Source of the DNA: Flavobacterium sp. UBA6721 | GTDB taxonomy: Bacteria; Bacteroidota; Bacteroidia; Flavobacteriales; Flavobacteriaceae | Direction: 5' to 3' | NCBI GenBank assembly: GCA_002454195.1 | Contig: DKIJ01000033.1 | Location: 1 to 45,262 of the forward strand | Length of the DNA stretch: 45,262 nt | Shown: positions 1-8,993 of the stretch, in pieces | Position numbering within the stretch: the stretch's first letter is position 1 | How the letters are laid out: each line of letters starts with the position of its first letter | Made by a program: the position numbers and the translations under genes | The notes under the pieces: model-generated | Database searches by the model: none | Told to the model about the DNA's origin: nothing | The model's input: the letters and a program-made list of their open reading frames with translations, nothing else

Positions 1-27
1 AGAGTATGTCGTCGCCTTTCTTTAGTG

Positions 28-62
28 AAGCCCAGCTTGTAAAAGCTGGGCTTTCTTGTTTT
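28..62. terminator. perfect 11-bp hairpin with GTAA loop, likely terminator
   Basis: The arm AAGCCCAGCTT (28-38) pairs perfectly with AAGCTGGGCTT (43-53) across the loop GTAA. A T-rich run follows on the plus strand. It probably ends a transcript entering from the left of the window, since no gene in the window needs it. Confidence 0.6.
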
Positions 63-140
63 ATATACATTCCAGAATTGATTATAGATACTTTTTTTTG
101 CAAATTGTATAATCAAATTTTTGAAATAAATTTTGCAAAC

Positions 141-176
141 CATCAAACCCTATCCATTTTTGGATAGGGTTTGATG
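141..176. terminator. perfect 16-bp hairpin with TTTT loop
   Basis: The arm CATCAAACCCTATCCA (141-156) is perfectly complementary to 161-176 across a 4-nt T loop. It lies about 170 bp beyond the stop of the minus-strand response regulator. Either strand could use it as an intrinsic terminator. The rest of 1-349 shows no open reading frame I can support. Confidence 0.6.
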
Positions 177-349
177 TTTAAATATAGGTAAGTATTTAAG
201 ATTTATATTAATTAGTATAGATTGTCTTTTTATTACTAAGTAATTCAGGTAGGATAAATTGTTGTGATTTTCTTTTAGATTAATCTAATACAAATTATTT
301 ATGCATTGAATTTTTATATTTTTAGTTGTGTTTTAAAATTATAATTCAA

Positions 350-763
350 TTAAAAGGGTTGTTGTTGGTTTTCAAGCTTTTCTTGTAGATAACTCAGTAT
401 TTCTGTCGTAATTGGTTTTGGTAAAAAATCAATGACCATAGGGTATTGTTTTGATTTTTCATGGTCTTCGGGGTCGATAGTTGATGATAATACGACTACT
501 TTAGTAGATACTTTTGCATATTTTTCGGTATTAAAACTGTTTAAAAAATCCCAGCCATCCATTACAGGCATGTTTAAATCAAGAAAAACTAGTTGTGGTA
601 CTTCCTTACCTCCTTCGTTTATAATTGAATCAAAATATTGTAATGCTTCTTCTCCATTTTTTGCTGAATCAATATTATTTGAAAATGATTTTTTTATGAT
701 AACTTTTTTACATAACATTAGAGTGATCGGGTCATCATCTACACACAGGATTAAATCTAACAT
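350..763 (-). CDS. receiver-only response regulator
   Basis: CheY-like receiver of 137 residues with no output domain. The acidic pocket is D9-D10-D11, the predicted phospho-acceptor is D62 in LDLNMPVMDGW, the switch serine/threonine lies in LSSTIDP (about 93-95), and the conserved lysine is K116 in LPKP. Such stand-alone receivers pass phosphate on or act by protein contact. The start codon lies one base after the stop of the upstream histidine kinase, so the two are almost certainly translationally coupled and form a cognate pair. A close paralogue with the same STIDP-like stretch is encoded at 10884-11291. The downstream target is not visible here. Confidence 0.9.
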   Translation of the reverse strand: MLDLILCVDDDPITLMLCKKVIIKKSFSNNIDSAKNGEEALQYFDSIINEGGKEVPQLVFLDLNMPVMDGWDFLNSFNTEKYAKVSTKVVVLSSTIDPEDHEKSKQYPMVIDFLPKPITTEILSYLQEKLENQQQPF

Positions 764-764
764 G

Positions 765-2477
765 TTAATTGGTTTTGAACGTTAATGTAATTGTTGTTCC
801 TTTGTTTACTTGACTTTCAATACTGATATTTCCTTTCATAGCTTCTACTTGAGATTTAACAAGGTATAATCCTAATCCTTTACTATCAGGGTAGTCATGG
901 AATCTTTGATATAAACCAAAAATTTTGTCTTTATTTTTGTTAAGATCGATACCGATTCCATTGTCTTTAAAGATGAGTTTTACACTGTTTTCAATTTGTT
1001 CAGCGATAACTGAAATTTTTAAAACTCTATCTTTGGAACTATATTTTAGTGAATTTGTTAGTAAATTTAATAATATACTTTCCAAATAAGCTTTGTTAGT
1101 GTTTAATACGGCAACACTATCAAGGTTTAGTTTAAGTATAGGATTGTATATTTCTATTTGATTTGTTAATTGATTAAAAACATTATCAAATATATCTTTC
1201 AAAGATACATACTCTTTTTGGATAGATACATTGTCTTTTATGATCATAACTTTTGTTAAATCCTCAATTGTTTCATTTAGTAGATGTGCTGATTTATTAA
1301 AGCCATCAAGGATTTCTTTTAGTTCTTGATCTTCAATTTCGATATCTTCAATCAGATTTAAAAGCCCAACTAAATTAGACATTGGTGCTCGTAAATTATG
1401 AGAGGTTATGTAAGAAAACTGTTTTAAATCCTTATTGTTTTGTGTTAATTCTTTAATTAGTTGTTCTTTTTCTATTTCTTGATTCTTCTCATCTGTTACA
1501 TCTCTTTGTATCGATACCCAATGCGATAATTCGTTTTCGGTATTATATATAGGAATCATTATAAAGCGCAACCAAAATTCTGTTCTGTCTTTTTTATAGC
1601 ATCTAATTTCAAGTAAACCTTCTTCTTTGTTTTCGATGATTTCAAAGATTCTTTTTAAAATGGTTTTTTCAGTGTTTGGACCTTTTAAAATATTTAAAGA
1701 GTTGTTGATTATTTCGTCAGATGTATACCCTGTCATTGTAGTAAAAGCGGGGTTTACGTATATTACTTTTGGAAGTGATCGCTTGTTAAAATTTGCTTCT
1801 GTAATAACAATTGATTCTTTTGTTTGTAAAATTACTGTTTCAAGTAGCTTTAATCGTAGTTCCTCTTCTTTTTGTTTAGTAATATCTTGAAGTGCTCCAA
1901 TCATTCTAATCGCTTTGCCGTTTTCATCTTTCAAAAGAAAACCTCTATCTAAAACATATTTGTAAGAACCATCAGCACATCTAAAACGATATTCATCTTG
2001 CCATTTTTCTGTTTTTTGTTCAATAAATGAATAGAGTTTTATTGACATTTTAATACTGTCTTCGGGATGGATGTTTCCAAACCACCAACTAGAACTGTCT
2101 CCAACTTGTCCTTTTTCGTAGCCAAAAACAGCTTTTATTCCTTTGCTCCAATTTAATTTATCTTCTTGTATTTTCCAGTCCCAAATAGTGTCACTGGTCG
2201 CTTTTGCTACAATGTCATATTTTTCATTGGATTCTTTAATTTCATTATTGGTATTCTCTAGTTTTTCAAAGATGTTTTTGCTTTTTGTTTCATTGTTCTT
2301 TAATATAGTTTTGAATGCAAAAGCTGTAATTATAATTAAAGTAAAATCCTTTACTAGATTGAAAATTAGGTAATATTCGGGATTTAGAAAAAGCTGGGAG
2401 AGTTTATAAAGAAAAATCGCCAAAACAAAGGCAATTAGTAAGTAAATTAGGGTTATTTGACTTGTTTTTCTTTCCAT
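765..2477 (-). CDS. membrane PAS-PAS sensor histidine kinase
   Basis: 570 residues. Two N-terminal membrane helices (about 8-29 and 36-57) are separated by a very short loop, so the sensor part is probably cytoplasmic. Two PAS/PAC domains follow (about 82-202 and 212-330), then a HisKA dimerisation helix with phospho-acceptor H360 in TSHNLRAPMSNL. The ATP-binding domain has an N box (NLLTNSLKYSS), a G1 box (DNGIGID) and a G2 box (KGLGLYLVK). It is followed after one base by its response regulator. A TATATTTG promoter element sits only 5 nt before the ATG, suggesting a nearly leaderless message. The signal sensed cannot be told from sequence. Confidence 0.92.
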   Translation of the reverse strand: MERKTSQITLIYLLIAFVLAIFLYKLSQLFLNPEYYLIFNLVKDFTLIIITAFAFKTILKNNETKSKNIFEKLENTNNEIKESNEKYDIVAKATSDTIWDWKIQEDKLNWSKGIKAVFGYEKGQVGDSSSWWFGNIHPEDSIKMSIKLYSFIEQKTEKWQDEYRFRCADGSYKYVLDRGFLLKDENGKAIRMIGALQDITKQKEEELRLKLLETVILQTKESIVITEANFNKRSLPKVIYVNPAFTTMTGYTSDEIINNSLNILKGPNTEKTILKRIFEIIENKEEGLLEIRCYKKDRTEFWLRFIMIPIYNTENELSHWVSIQRDVTDEKNQEIEKEQLIKELTQNNKDLKQFSYITSHNLRAPMSNLVGLLNLIEDIEIEDQELKEILDGFNKSAHLLNETIEDLTKVMIIKDNVSIQKEYVSLKDIFDNVFNQLTNQIEIYNPILKLNLDSVAVLNTNKAYLESILLNLLTNSLKYSSKDRVLKISVIAEQIENSVKLIFKDNGIGIDLNKNKDKIFGLYQRFHDYPDSKGLGLYLVKSQVEAMKGNISIESQVNKGTTITLTFKTN

Positions 2478-2482
2478 ACAAT

Positions 2483-2490
2483 CAAATATA
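2483..2490 (-). promoter_or_regulatory. TAnnTTTG promoter -7 element of the histidine kinase operon
   Basis: TATATTTG reads on the minus strand 5 nt before the ATG at 2477. No clear TTG -33 box is seen at the usual distance. If used, the transcript would start at or next to the start codon. Confidence 0.45.
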
Positions 2491-2639
2491 ATTAATAATT
2501 GTTAAAAGCGAAATTTATGCAAAAAAAAAAATCAGGCAAGCTTTTTTTCTAACATATCAAAGGGTTTTTGTTATAATAAATATATATTAAAGTCGATTGT
2601 AAAGTATTTGATAAATATTTTTTATATCAAAATAAAGTG

Positions 2640-2647
2640 TACCTTTG
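2640..2647 (+). promoter_or_regulatory. TAnnTTTG promoter -7 element of typA
   Basis: TACCTTTG matches the Bacteroidota -7 consensus and ends 19 nt before the typA ATG. The region 17-20 nt upstream is T-rich but lacks a clean TTG. Confidence 0.6.
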
Positions 2648-2666
2648 CAGCCATTAAAAATCACAG

Positions 2667-4463
2667 ATGGAAGCTATTAGAAACATTGCAATTATTGCCC
2701 ACGTCGATCACGGTAAAACCACTTTGGTTGATAAAATTATGTATCACTGTCAGTTATTTCGTGAAAACGAAAATACTGGGGATTTGATCCTTGATAACAA
2801 CGACTTAGAGCGAGAAAGAGGTATTACAATTACTTCTAAGAACGTTTCTGTTTCTTATAAAGGAACAAAAATTAATATTATTGATACTCCTGGTCACGCC
2901 GATTTTGGAGGAGAAGTAGAACGTGTATTGAACATGGCCGATGGTGTATGTTTGCTTGTTGATGCTTTTGAAGGACCAATGCCACAAACTCGTTTTGTAT
3001 TACAAAAAGCTATTGATTTAGGATTGAAGCCTTGTGTTGTTATTAATAAAGTAGATAAAGAAAACTGTACACCTGAAGAAGTACATGAAAAAGTTTTTGA
3101 CTTGATGTTTGAATTAGGTGCTACAGAAGAACAATTGGATTTTCCTACAGTATATGGTTCTGCTAAGAATAACTGGATGTCAGACGATTGGAAAAATCAA
3201 ACAGAAAACATTGAGCCATTATTGGACATGGTAATTGCTAATGTACCAGCTCCTAAAGTTTCTGAAGGAACTCCACAAATGTTAATTACTTCTTTAGATT
3301 TCTCTTCATTTACAGGACGTATTGCTATCGGTCGTTTAGAAAGAGGTACTTTAAAAGAAGGAATGCCAATTTCATTAGTGAAGAGAGATGGTAAAATTAT
3401 CAAATCAAGAATAAAAGAATTACATACTTTTGAAGGTCTAGGTCGTAAAAAAGTAGAAGAAGTAAGTGCTGGTGATATTTGTGCAGTTGTGGGTATTGAA
3501 GGATTTGAAATTGGTGATACTATTGCTGATTATGAGAATCCTGAAGCTTTACAAACTATTGCAATTGACGAACCTACAATGAGTATGTTGTTTACAATTA
3601 ACGATTCTCCTTTCTTTGGTAAAGAAGGTAAATTTGTTACTTCTAGACACATTCGTGAAAGATTGACTAAAGAGTTAGAGAAAAACTTAGCGATGAGAGT
3701 TGCTGAGACTGATTCGGCAGATAAATTTATGGTATTCGGACGTGGTGTATTACACTTGTCAGTTCTTATTGAAACAATGAGAAGAGAAGGATACGAATTA
3801 CAAATTGGTCAGCCACAAGTAATTATCAAAGAAATTGACGGTGTAAAATGTGAGCCAATTGAGGAATTGACTATCGATTTACCTGAAAATCTTTCTGGTA
3901 GAGCAGTAGAGTTTGTTTCTGTTAGAAAAGGTGAAATGCTTTCTATGGAAGGTAAAGGAGAGCGTATGATTGTTAAATTCAACATTCCATCTCGTGGAAT
4001 TATTGGATTAAGAAATCAATTGCTTACAGCTACTGCTGGTGAAGCGATTATGTCTCACCGTTTCATTGGTTACGAACCATACAAAGGAGAAATTCCTGGA
4101 CGTAACAACGGTTCGTTAATCTCTATGGAAAACGGAAAAGCAATTCCTTACTCTATAGATAAATTACAAGATCGTGGTAAATTCTTTGTTGATCCAAACG
4201 AGGATATCTATGAAGGTCAAGTAATTGGAGAAAACTCTCGTTCTGATGATATGACTGTAAACGTTACTAAAACTAAAAAGTTAACTAACGTTCGTTCTTC
4301 TGGAGCTGATGATAAAGCTCGTATTGTTCCTGCAATCAAATTCTCATTAGAGGAAGCTTTAGAATATATTCAAAAAGATGAGTATGTAGAAGTAACTCCA
4401 AAATCATTACGTTTAAGAAAAATTTACTTAAACGAAAATGATAGAAAACGTTTCAAAATCTAA
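2667..4463 (+). CDS. typA: ribosome-associated GTPase TypA/BipA
   Basis: 598 residues, the usual family length. It is a translational GTPase related to EF-G that binds the ribosome and affects assembly and stress adaptation. The G1 loop is AHVDHGKTTL (about 11-20), followed by the switch I element RGITI, the G3 motif DTPGHADFGGE and the G4 motif NKVDK. Domain II, an EF-G domain V-like part and the TypA-specific C-terminal domain are all present. The gene stands alone, with its own TACCTTTG promoter and a strong terminator 20 bp past the stop. Confidence 0.97.
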   Translation: MEAIRNIAIIAHVDHGKTTLVDKIMYHCQLFRENENTGDLILDNNDLERERGITITSKNVSVSYKGTKINIIDTPGHADFGGEVERVLNMADGVCLLVDAFEGPMPQTRFVLQKAIDLGLKPCVVINKVDKENCTPEEVHEKVFDLMFELGATEEQLDFPTVYGSAKNNWMSDDWKNQTENIEPLLDMVIANVPAPKVSEGTPQMLITSLDFSSFTGRIAIGRLERGTLKEGMPISLVKRDGKIIKSRIKELHTFEGLGRKKVEEVSAGDICAVVGIEGFEIGDTIADYENPEALQTIAIDEPTMSMLFTINDSPFFGKEGKFVTSRHIRERLTKELEKNLAMRVAETDSADKFMVFGRGVLHLSVLIETMRREGYELQIGQPQVIIKEIDGVKCEPIEELTIDLPENLSGRAVEFVSVRKGEMLSMEGKGERMIVKFNIPSRGIIGLRNQLLTATAGEAIMSHRFIGYEPYKGEIPGRNNGSLISMENGKAIPYSIDKLQDRGKFFVDPNEDIYEGQVIGENSRSDDMTVNVTKTKKLTNVRSSGADDKARIVPAIKFSLEEALEYIQKDEYVEVTPKSLRLRKIYLNENDRKRFKI

Positions 4464-4483
4464 TCATTATTAGATGAAATATT

Positions 4484-4521
4484 AAAAATCCCAAATTCGA
4501 GTGTGTAATTTGGGATTTTTT
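4484..4521. terminator. 14-bp hairpin terminator between typA and the convergent T9SS gene
   Basis: AAAAATCCCAAATT (4484-4497) pairs perfectly with 4507-4520 across a 9-nt loop. The outer A/T arms make it suitable as a bidirectional terminator for typA (plus) and the gene ending at 4533 (minus). Confidence 0.85.
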
Positions 4522-4532
4522 ACTTTTGCTGG

Positions 4533-7500
4533 TTAGCGCTTCAAACTAAAATGGCCTTTGATTTGTTTCCCGTTTTCAAGTTTGACAGTAAACCAATAAT
4601 CATCAGCAGGTAAAGGTTGTCCGTTTATTGTTCCATCCCAACCTTGGCTTTGCGGATTAATGTTTTTAATTAATTTTCCATATCTGTTAAAAATATTAAT
4701 GACAGTTTTAGAATTAAAAGTTGAATTTATTCCTTTTATTGTCCAATAATCGTTGTAACCATCATTATTTGGAGTGAAAAATTTAGGAATTCCCAGAATA
4801 GCAACTGATTCATAGGCTACCCCGCAACCATTTTTATCTCTAATGTACACTTGATGTATACCAGCACTCACATTTTCAAATTGATTAGAATCTTGATAAA
4901 AGTTTGTGTTGTCATCTAAACTGTATTCATAATTCCCTGAACCTTCCACTACAACAATAATTGAATTATTTTCGCTTAATTCTGTATGTTTAATTTCGCT
5001 TATTTTAGCAATTTCCGATGGAATTACCGTAATAGTTCGTGTTCTGCTACACCCTTTTTGAGAGCTAACAGTTACGGTGTAAGTTCCAACTTTGTTGACT
5101 GATAATGTTGCTTTGTTTTCGTTGGGTAAAACCTGATTGTCTTTGACCCAAACATAATTATAGATAGTTGGTAAACTTCCATCCAGTATGCCAGCATCGA
5201 TAGTTACAAAATAATTGGGCAAATTATTGCAAACATATACATCGGCTAGATGATTAGTGTTAATATCAATATCAGGTTTGGGATTTACGATAAGAGTAAC
5301 ATGTGGACCAACACCAAAACAGCTATTGTCAATTTCATTATCAACTCTAACCCAAATTTTTTGTTCTTTGGGCGAAAGTGAATTTCGATAGCTTGTAGTA
5401 TTTGTAATTTCGTTAATTTCAGCTAAAGCATCTGCTTCAGAAGAATAATATTTAATAGAATAATTTGTTTTAGGTTCAGGTAAAAGTGTTAAAATGCTAT
5501 TGGTTGCACTACTAAAATCAAATGCAGTTATTTTGTCATAGTCATCATTTGTTGCATCAATATAATCGTCACAATTTTCAAATGTAAGATTATAAGTTGG
5601 AGGCAATTGTGAGGCAGAAACCAGCAAATTAATTTTTGCAACAGCATAACAACCATTATTGTTAGTTACTCTTGTCCAAATTACAGAACCATTATCTGCT
5701 TCGTAAGCTAATGGATTTGTAATCTTTTCTAAAGGATTGTTTGTTTCAGCTGCCAAATTTGAGGTGAAATAATCAAAAGTCTTGTTTTCGTAGTTAGCTG
5801 ATATTTCATTGTTTTTTACCGTAAGATTAAAAGAGGATCTTGAATCTAAATCATCATCGCATTGTTTGATATTGATATCCTTAACAATTGGTAAATCCAA
5901 AACAGTTAATGAGGTTTCTTCAGATAATAAACCACAGGAATTCCCTAATTTGTTTAGAAATACGCGGTATTTATAACCATTCATGGATTGTTTAACAGTC
6001 GAGATATTTAAAGTGTTTGAATCGACACCAGAGTAAGTACTGTTGTTGCTCAAATCATTCCAATTTGTTCCATCGGTAGTAATTTGCCATTGAATCCTTT
6101 CTGCATTTGAAGTTATTGAAACTGAAGCATTTTGATTTAAACAGATTGGTATGATTTCGGGTTGGTTTGTAATTGTTATAAGACCAGAAGTCAAATAATT
6201 GGAATTAGGTGTTGTATATCCATCATTTCGGCTTGTTACAAGTCCATTGTTGTCAACTGTTGCTGGGAAAATAGTTCCTAAAATAGGATTTCTATTTGTA
6301 CTTGTAAATCCTGCTTCTGTAACATCATCACATAAATCGCCATCGCTATCCAAGTCTCTAAAGTTTTTTATTCCATCGTTATCTGTGTCTGTACCATTAC
6401 TTCCGGTTTCCACAGAATCTAAAATACCATCATTATCACTATCTAAATCTAAATAGTCTGGAATTCTGTCAGCATCAGTATCTATCGGAGTTAATTGAGT
6501 TTCGAAAACATCATAAATACCATTTTTATTAGCATCATTAGTGTTTAAAACAAAATTATTGGCTTGGCTTTCTATTAAATCAGTAACACTATCATTATCA
6601 CTGTCAGTATCTAATTGGTCTACAATTCCGTCACCATCAGAGTCTTTGGGTACGCAAATTGCAAAAAATTTCATTGTAGTTCTATTGGTTTGTGTATCTA
6701 AAAGATTTTTGTGAGTAAAACTAATAGAATTGACTAAATGGGTTAAGAATTTAAAGGATGTTGAACCAGCAGTCAAAGGTGTTATTCCATTGATTTGAAA
6801 GCGAATTTCAAATGAGGAATATTCAGTAACACCACTTTCATAAATACCATCATAATTGGTGTCAATTAATAACTCATTATTTGGATTAAGTACAGTAATT
6901 GTTTTATCTGTATCCGTTGTTATTGTATATTCAGCATTTGCATTTAATAAATCGGTAATATTGGCAGAAGTTACATATTCGATACCAATACTTATAGGTT
7001 TGTTGAATGTCAAAGTGTATTTTTCAAAATTTCCTTTTCCTGCAGGTATGTCAGAAATAAAGCTGCCGTCTGAGTTTCCTGTAATAGGTATATAGCTGGT
7101 GGTTGTTGAAGTGCTAGTAGTTCCAGTATAAGAATTTGAATAGGAACCAATATTTAAATTTCCAGAAGAAATGTTCGAAATATTAAGGTTTTGATTGCCA
7201 TATGATTCGGTACAATTTGTAATTCCGTCATTATCATGATCCAAGTCAATATTGTCGTTAACAGTATCATTATCGACATCTGTGGTACAATTACTTACGG
7301 GAATGATGTCGGAGATTAGTGTAGTGTTACATCCTGTAATACTTCCTCTTACTTGATAGTAACCTGGTTCAGTTGGTTTGTATGTGTTAGAATTGCTATT
7401 GCTAATTGGGGTATCATTAAAATACCATTGATAACTATCATAATTCAAAGTTGAGTTAACATCCAAAATAATATTAGGAATACATGAAGATGTAGTGATA

Positions 7501-8963
7501 TTGATTTTATCAAAAGCGATTTCTGGTTTTGAATCAAATCCTGAATAATAACCACCATAAGTAGCTGCATTATTAGTGCCAAAGTAAGATACATAAACTT
7601 GTTTAGTTGATTTAATTGTAATATTACCATTCAAATTGGCGATAGTATATACAACAAAATTAGGGTTTCCTGTAACTTCAACTGGATCTGAATTGATAGG
7701 GTTATTGTTTATTGAAACAGTAGCATTTTTTTCAGTAATAATATTTAAACCGCCATTATATAAAGTGTTACCTATCGATTCAATCATAGGGATATTATCT
7801 ACAATATTTGGAGTTGCACAATTGATAGGAGGTACGTAAAACAAGTTTTGGTTTGCAAAAGGGTTGTTTTGCGGATTTTCATTGTTATAGGGAGGTGGGT
7901 TTTGTTTTAATCCGCCAATACATTGGTAAGCAAATACATTTTCTGAAGATCGCACATATAGATTGTCCTTTATGAATTCAGATCCATCAATTGCAATATA
8001 TTCTCCTGCTTGTAGTGTGTAACTGGGAACTGTTTTGTCATTCAAATAAATGGATGTTTGTGGTTCATGTGCTACGATTATAACACGTTCTATTTCATCT
8101 GGTCCTACACCTTTTACGAAAATATATTCTTTACCTGTTTTTTCAATTGGGACTATTTGATCAAAACCTATGTCTCTACCAGTTGGCCTTAAAACACCAT
8201 CGCCAAAATCCCTAACAACGATACTATTACTACCACCAAATGATCCAGAATTAACAACAATAGCTTTGTTTGATGTTACAAGTGCACCAATGATTTTGGA
8301 GCTGTTTGAGGTTTGGGAAGTTTCGTTTTGATTATTTTCTAGAGCAATTATGTAACTTTCGTTTTTGTTTAAATTGATAGTTATAGGGCCTGTCACAATT
8401 GTTCCATTGGCTAAAACTGTTCCAGCAGGTATATTGGAGATAGTTACAGTGGTGTTGTTGTCTGTTGCCAAAATAGAGGCAAAATTAAGTAATGAACTGT
8501 CAAATAATGGGTTTGTCATTGCACCAAGTCTAAAAATGGTTCCAAGGGCACTATTTCCTTTTGTGACTAATCCACCAGCATGATTATAACCATTATTTTG
8601 ATTTAAACCCGCATTTACCCTAACACTGCAATACACTAAATCGTCTGCCTCAATAATGTATCCTTTGTTGCTGTTTTGTCCCGTTTTAATTTTTGGAACG
8701 AATAATTGCGTATCCTCTCCAACTCCTATTGGGAATACGTAAGGGTTATTTTTGTTTATCGTTGCATTGATAATTTGTCCACCAATGGCAATAATTTTTA
8801 TTTCCACATTTTTAGTAGTAGGTGTGGATATATATAGATAATGATCTCCTGCTTTTAGCCCTTGATCTTGACAAGTTAGTGGGGGGATATAATGAGTTTT
8901 ACTAAACTGGCCGTAGCCCTTTAGCATCGCACAAAAAAAGAATACTATTAAAATTTTCTTCAT
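4533..8963 (-). CDS. very large secreted T9SS type B protein with IgGFc-binding-like and thrombospondin type 3 repeats
   Basis: 1476 residues. A signal peptide (about 1-18, ending near GYGQ) precedes a region of about 100-390 that looks like the bacterial IgGFc-binding N-terminal domain (repeated 'ASILATDNNT'-type strands). Calcium-binding thrombospondin type 3 repeats (DxDxDGxxD) lie near residue 570 and about 770-880. An Ig-like segment follows near 925-1015, then further beta-rich modules. The C-terminal ~80 residues start with FFTPNNDGYNDYW and end GHFSLKR. That is the T9SS type B (gliding motility-associated) sorting domain, so the protein should be exported across the outer membrane. 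The ligand is unknown; an adhesin role is an inference. The next gene upstream ends in nearly the same tail. Confidence 0.9.
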   Translation of the reverse strand: MKKILIVFFFCAMLKGYGQFSKTHYIPPLTCQDQGLKAGDHYLYISTPTTKNVEIKIIAIGGQIINATINKNNPYVFPIGVGEDTQLFVPKIKTGQNSNKGYIIEADDLVYCSVRVNAGLNQNNGYNHAGGLVTKGNSALGTIFRLGAMTNPLFDSSLLNFASILATDNNTTVTISNIPAGTVLANGTIVTGPITINLNKNESYIIALENNQNETSQTSNSSKIIGALVTSNKAIVVNSGSFGGSNSIVVRDFGDGVLRPTGRDIGFDQIVPIEKTGKEYIFVKGVGPDEIERVIIVAHEPQTSIYLNDKTVPSYTLQAGEYIAIDGSEFIKDNLYVRSSENVFAYQCIGGLKQNPPPYNNENPQNNPFANQNLFYVPPINCATPNIVDNIPMIESIGNTLYNGGLNIITEKNATVSINNNPINSDPVEVTGNPNFVVYTIANLNGNITIKSTKQVYVSYFGTNNAATYGGYYSGFDSKPEIAFDKINITTSSCIPNIILDVNSTLNYDSYQWYFNDTPISNSNSNTYKPTEPGYYQVRGSITGCNTTLISDIIPVSNCTTDVDNDTVNDNIDLDHDNDGITNCTESYGNQNLNISNISSGNLNIGSYSNSYTGTTSTSTTTSYIPITGNSDGSFISDIPAGKGNFEKYTLTFNKPISIGIEYVTSANITDLLNANAEYTITTDTDKTITVLNPNNELLIDTNYDGIYESGVTEYSSFEIRFQINGITPLTAGSTSFKFLTHLVNSISFTHKNLLDTQTNRTTMKFFAICVPKDSDGDGIVDQLDTDSDNDSVTDLIESQANNFVLNTNDANKNGIYDVFETQLTPIDTDADRIPDYLDLDSDNDGILDSVETGSNGTDTDNDGIKNFRDLDSDGDLCDDVTEAGFTSTNRNPILGTIFPATVDNNGLVTSRNDGYTTPNSNYLTSGLITITNQPEIIPICLNQNASVSITSNAERIQWQITTDGTNWNDLSNNSTYSGVDSNTLNISTVKQSMNGYKYRVFLNKLGNSCGLLSEETSLTVLDLPIVKDINIKQCDDDLDSRSSFNLTVKNNEISANYENKTFDYFTSNLAAETNNPLEKITNPLAYEADNGSVIWTRVTNNNGCYAVAKINLLVSASQLPPTYNLTFENCDDYIDATNDDYDKITAFDFSSATNSILTLLPEPKTNYSIKYYSSEADALAEINEITNTTSYRNSLSPKEQKIWVRVDNEIDNSCFGVGPHVTLIVNPKPDIDINTNHLADVYVCNNLPNYFVTIDAGILDGSLPTIYNYVWVKDNQVLPNENKATLSVNKVGTYTVTVSSQKGCSRTRTITVIPSEIAKISEIKHTELSENNSIIVVVEGSGNYEYSLDDNTNFYQDSNQFENVSAGIHQVYIRDKNGCGVAYESVAILGIPKFFTPNNDGYNDYWTIKGINSTFNSKTVINIFNRYGKLIKNINPQSQGWDGTINGQPLPADDYWFTVKLENGKQIKGHFSLKR

Positions 8964-8993
8964 TTGCTAAATGTATAAATTATTTGTTATTAT

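Noticed and set aside
1..40. End of a tRNA or small stable RNA before the first hairpin
   Set aside because: The first bases show no complete cloverleaf or CCA end, and too little sequence is present to judge.
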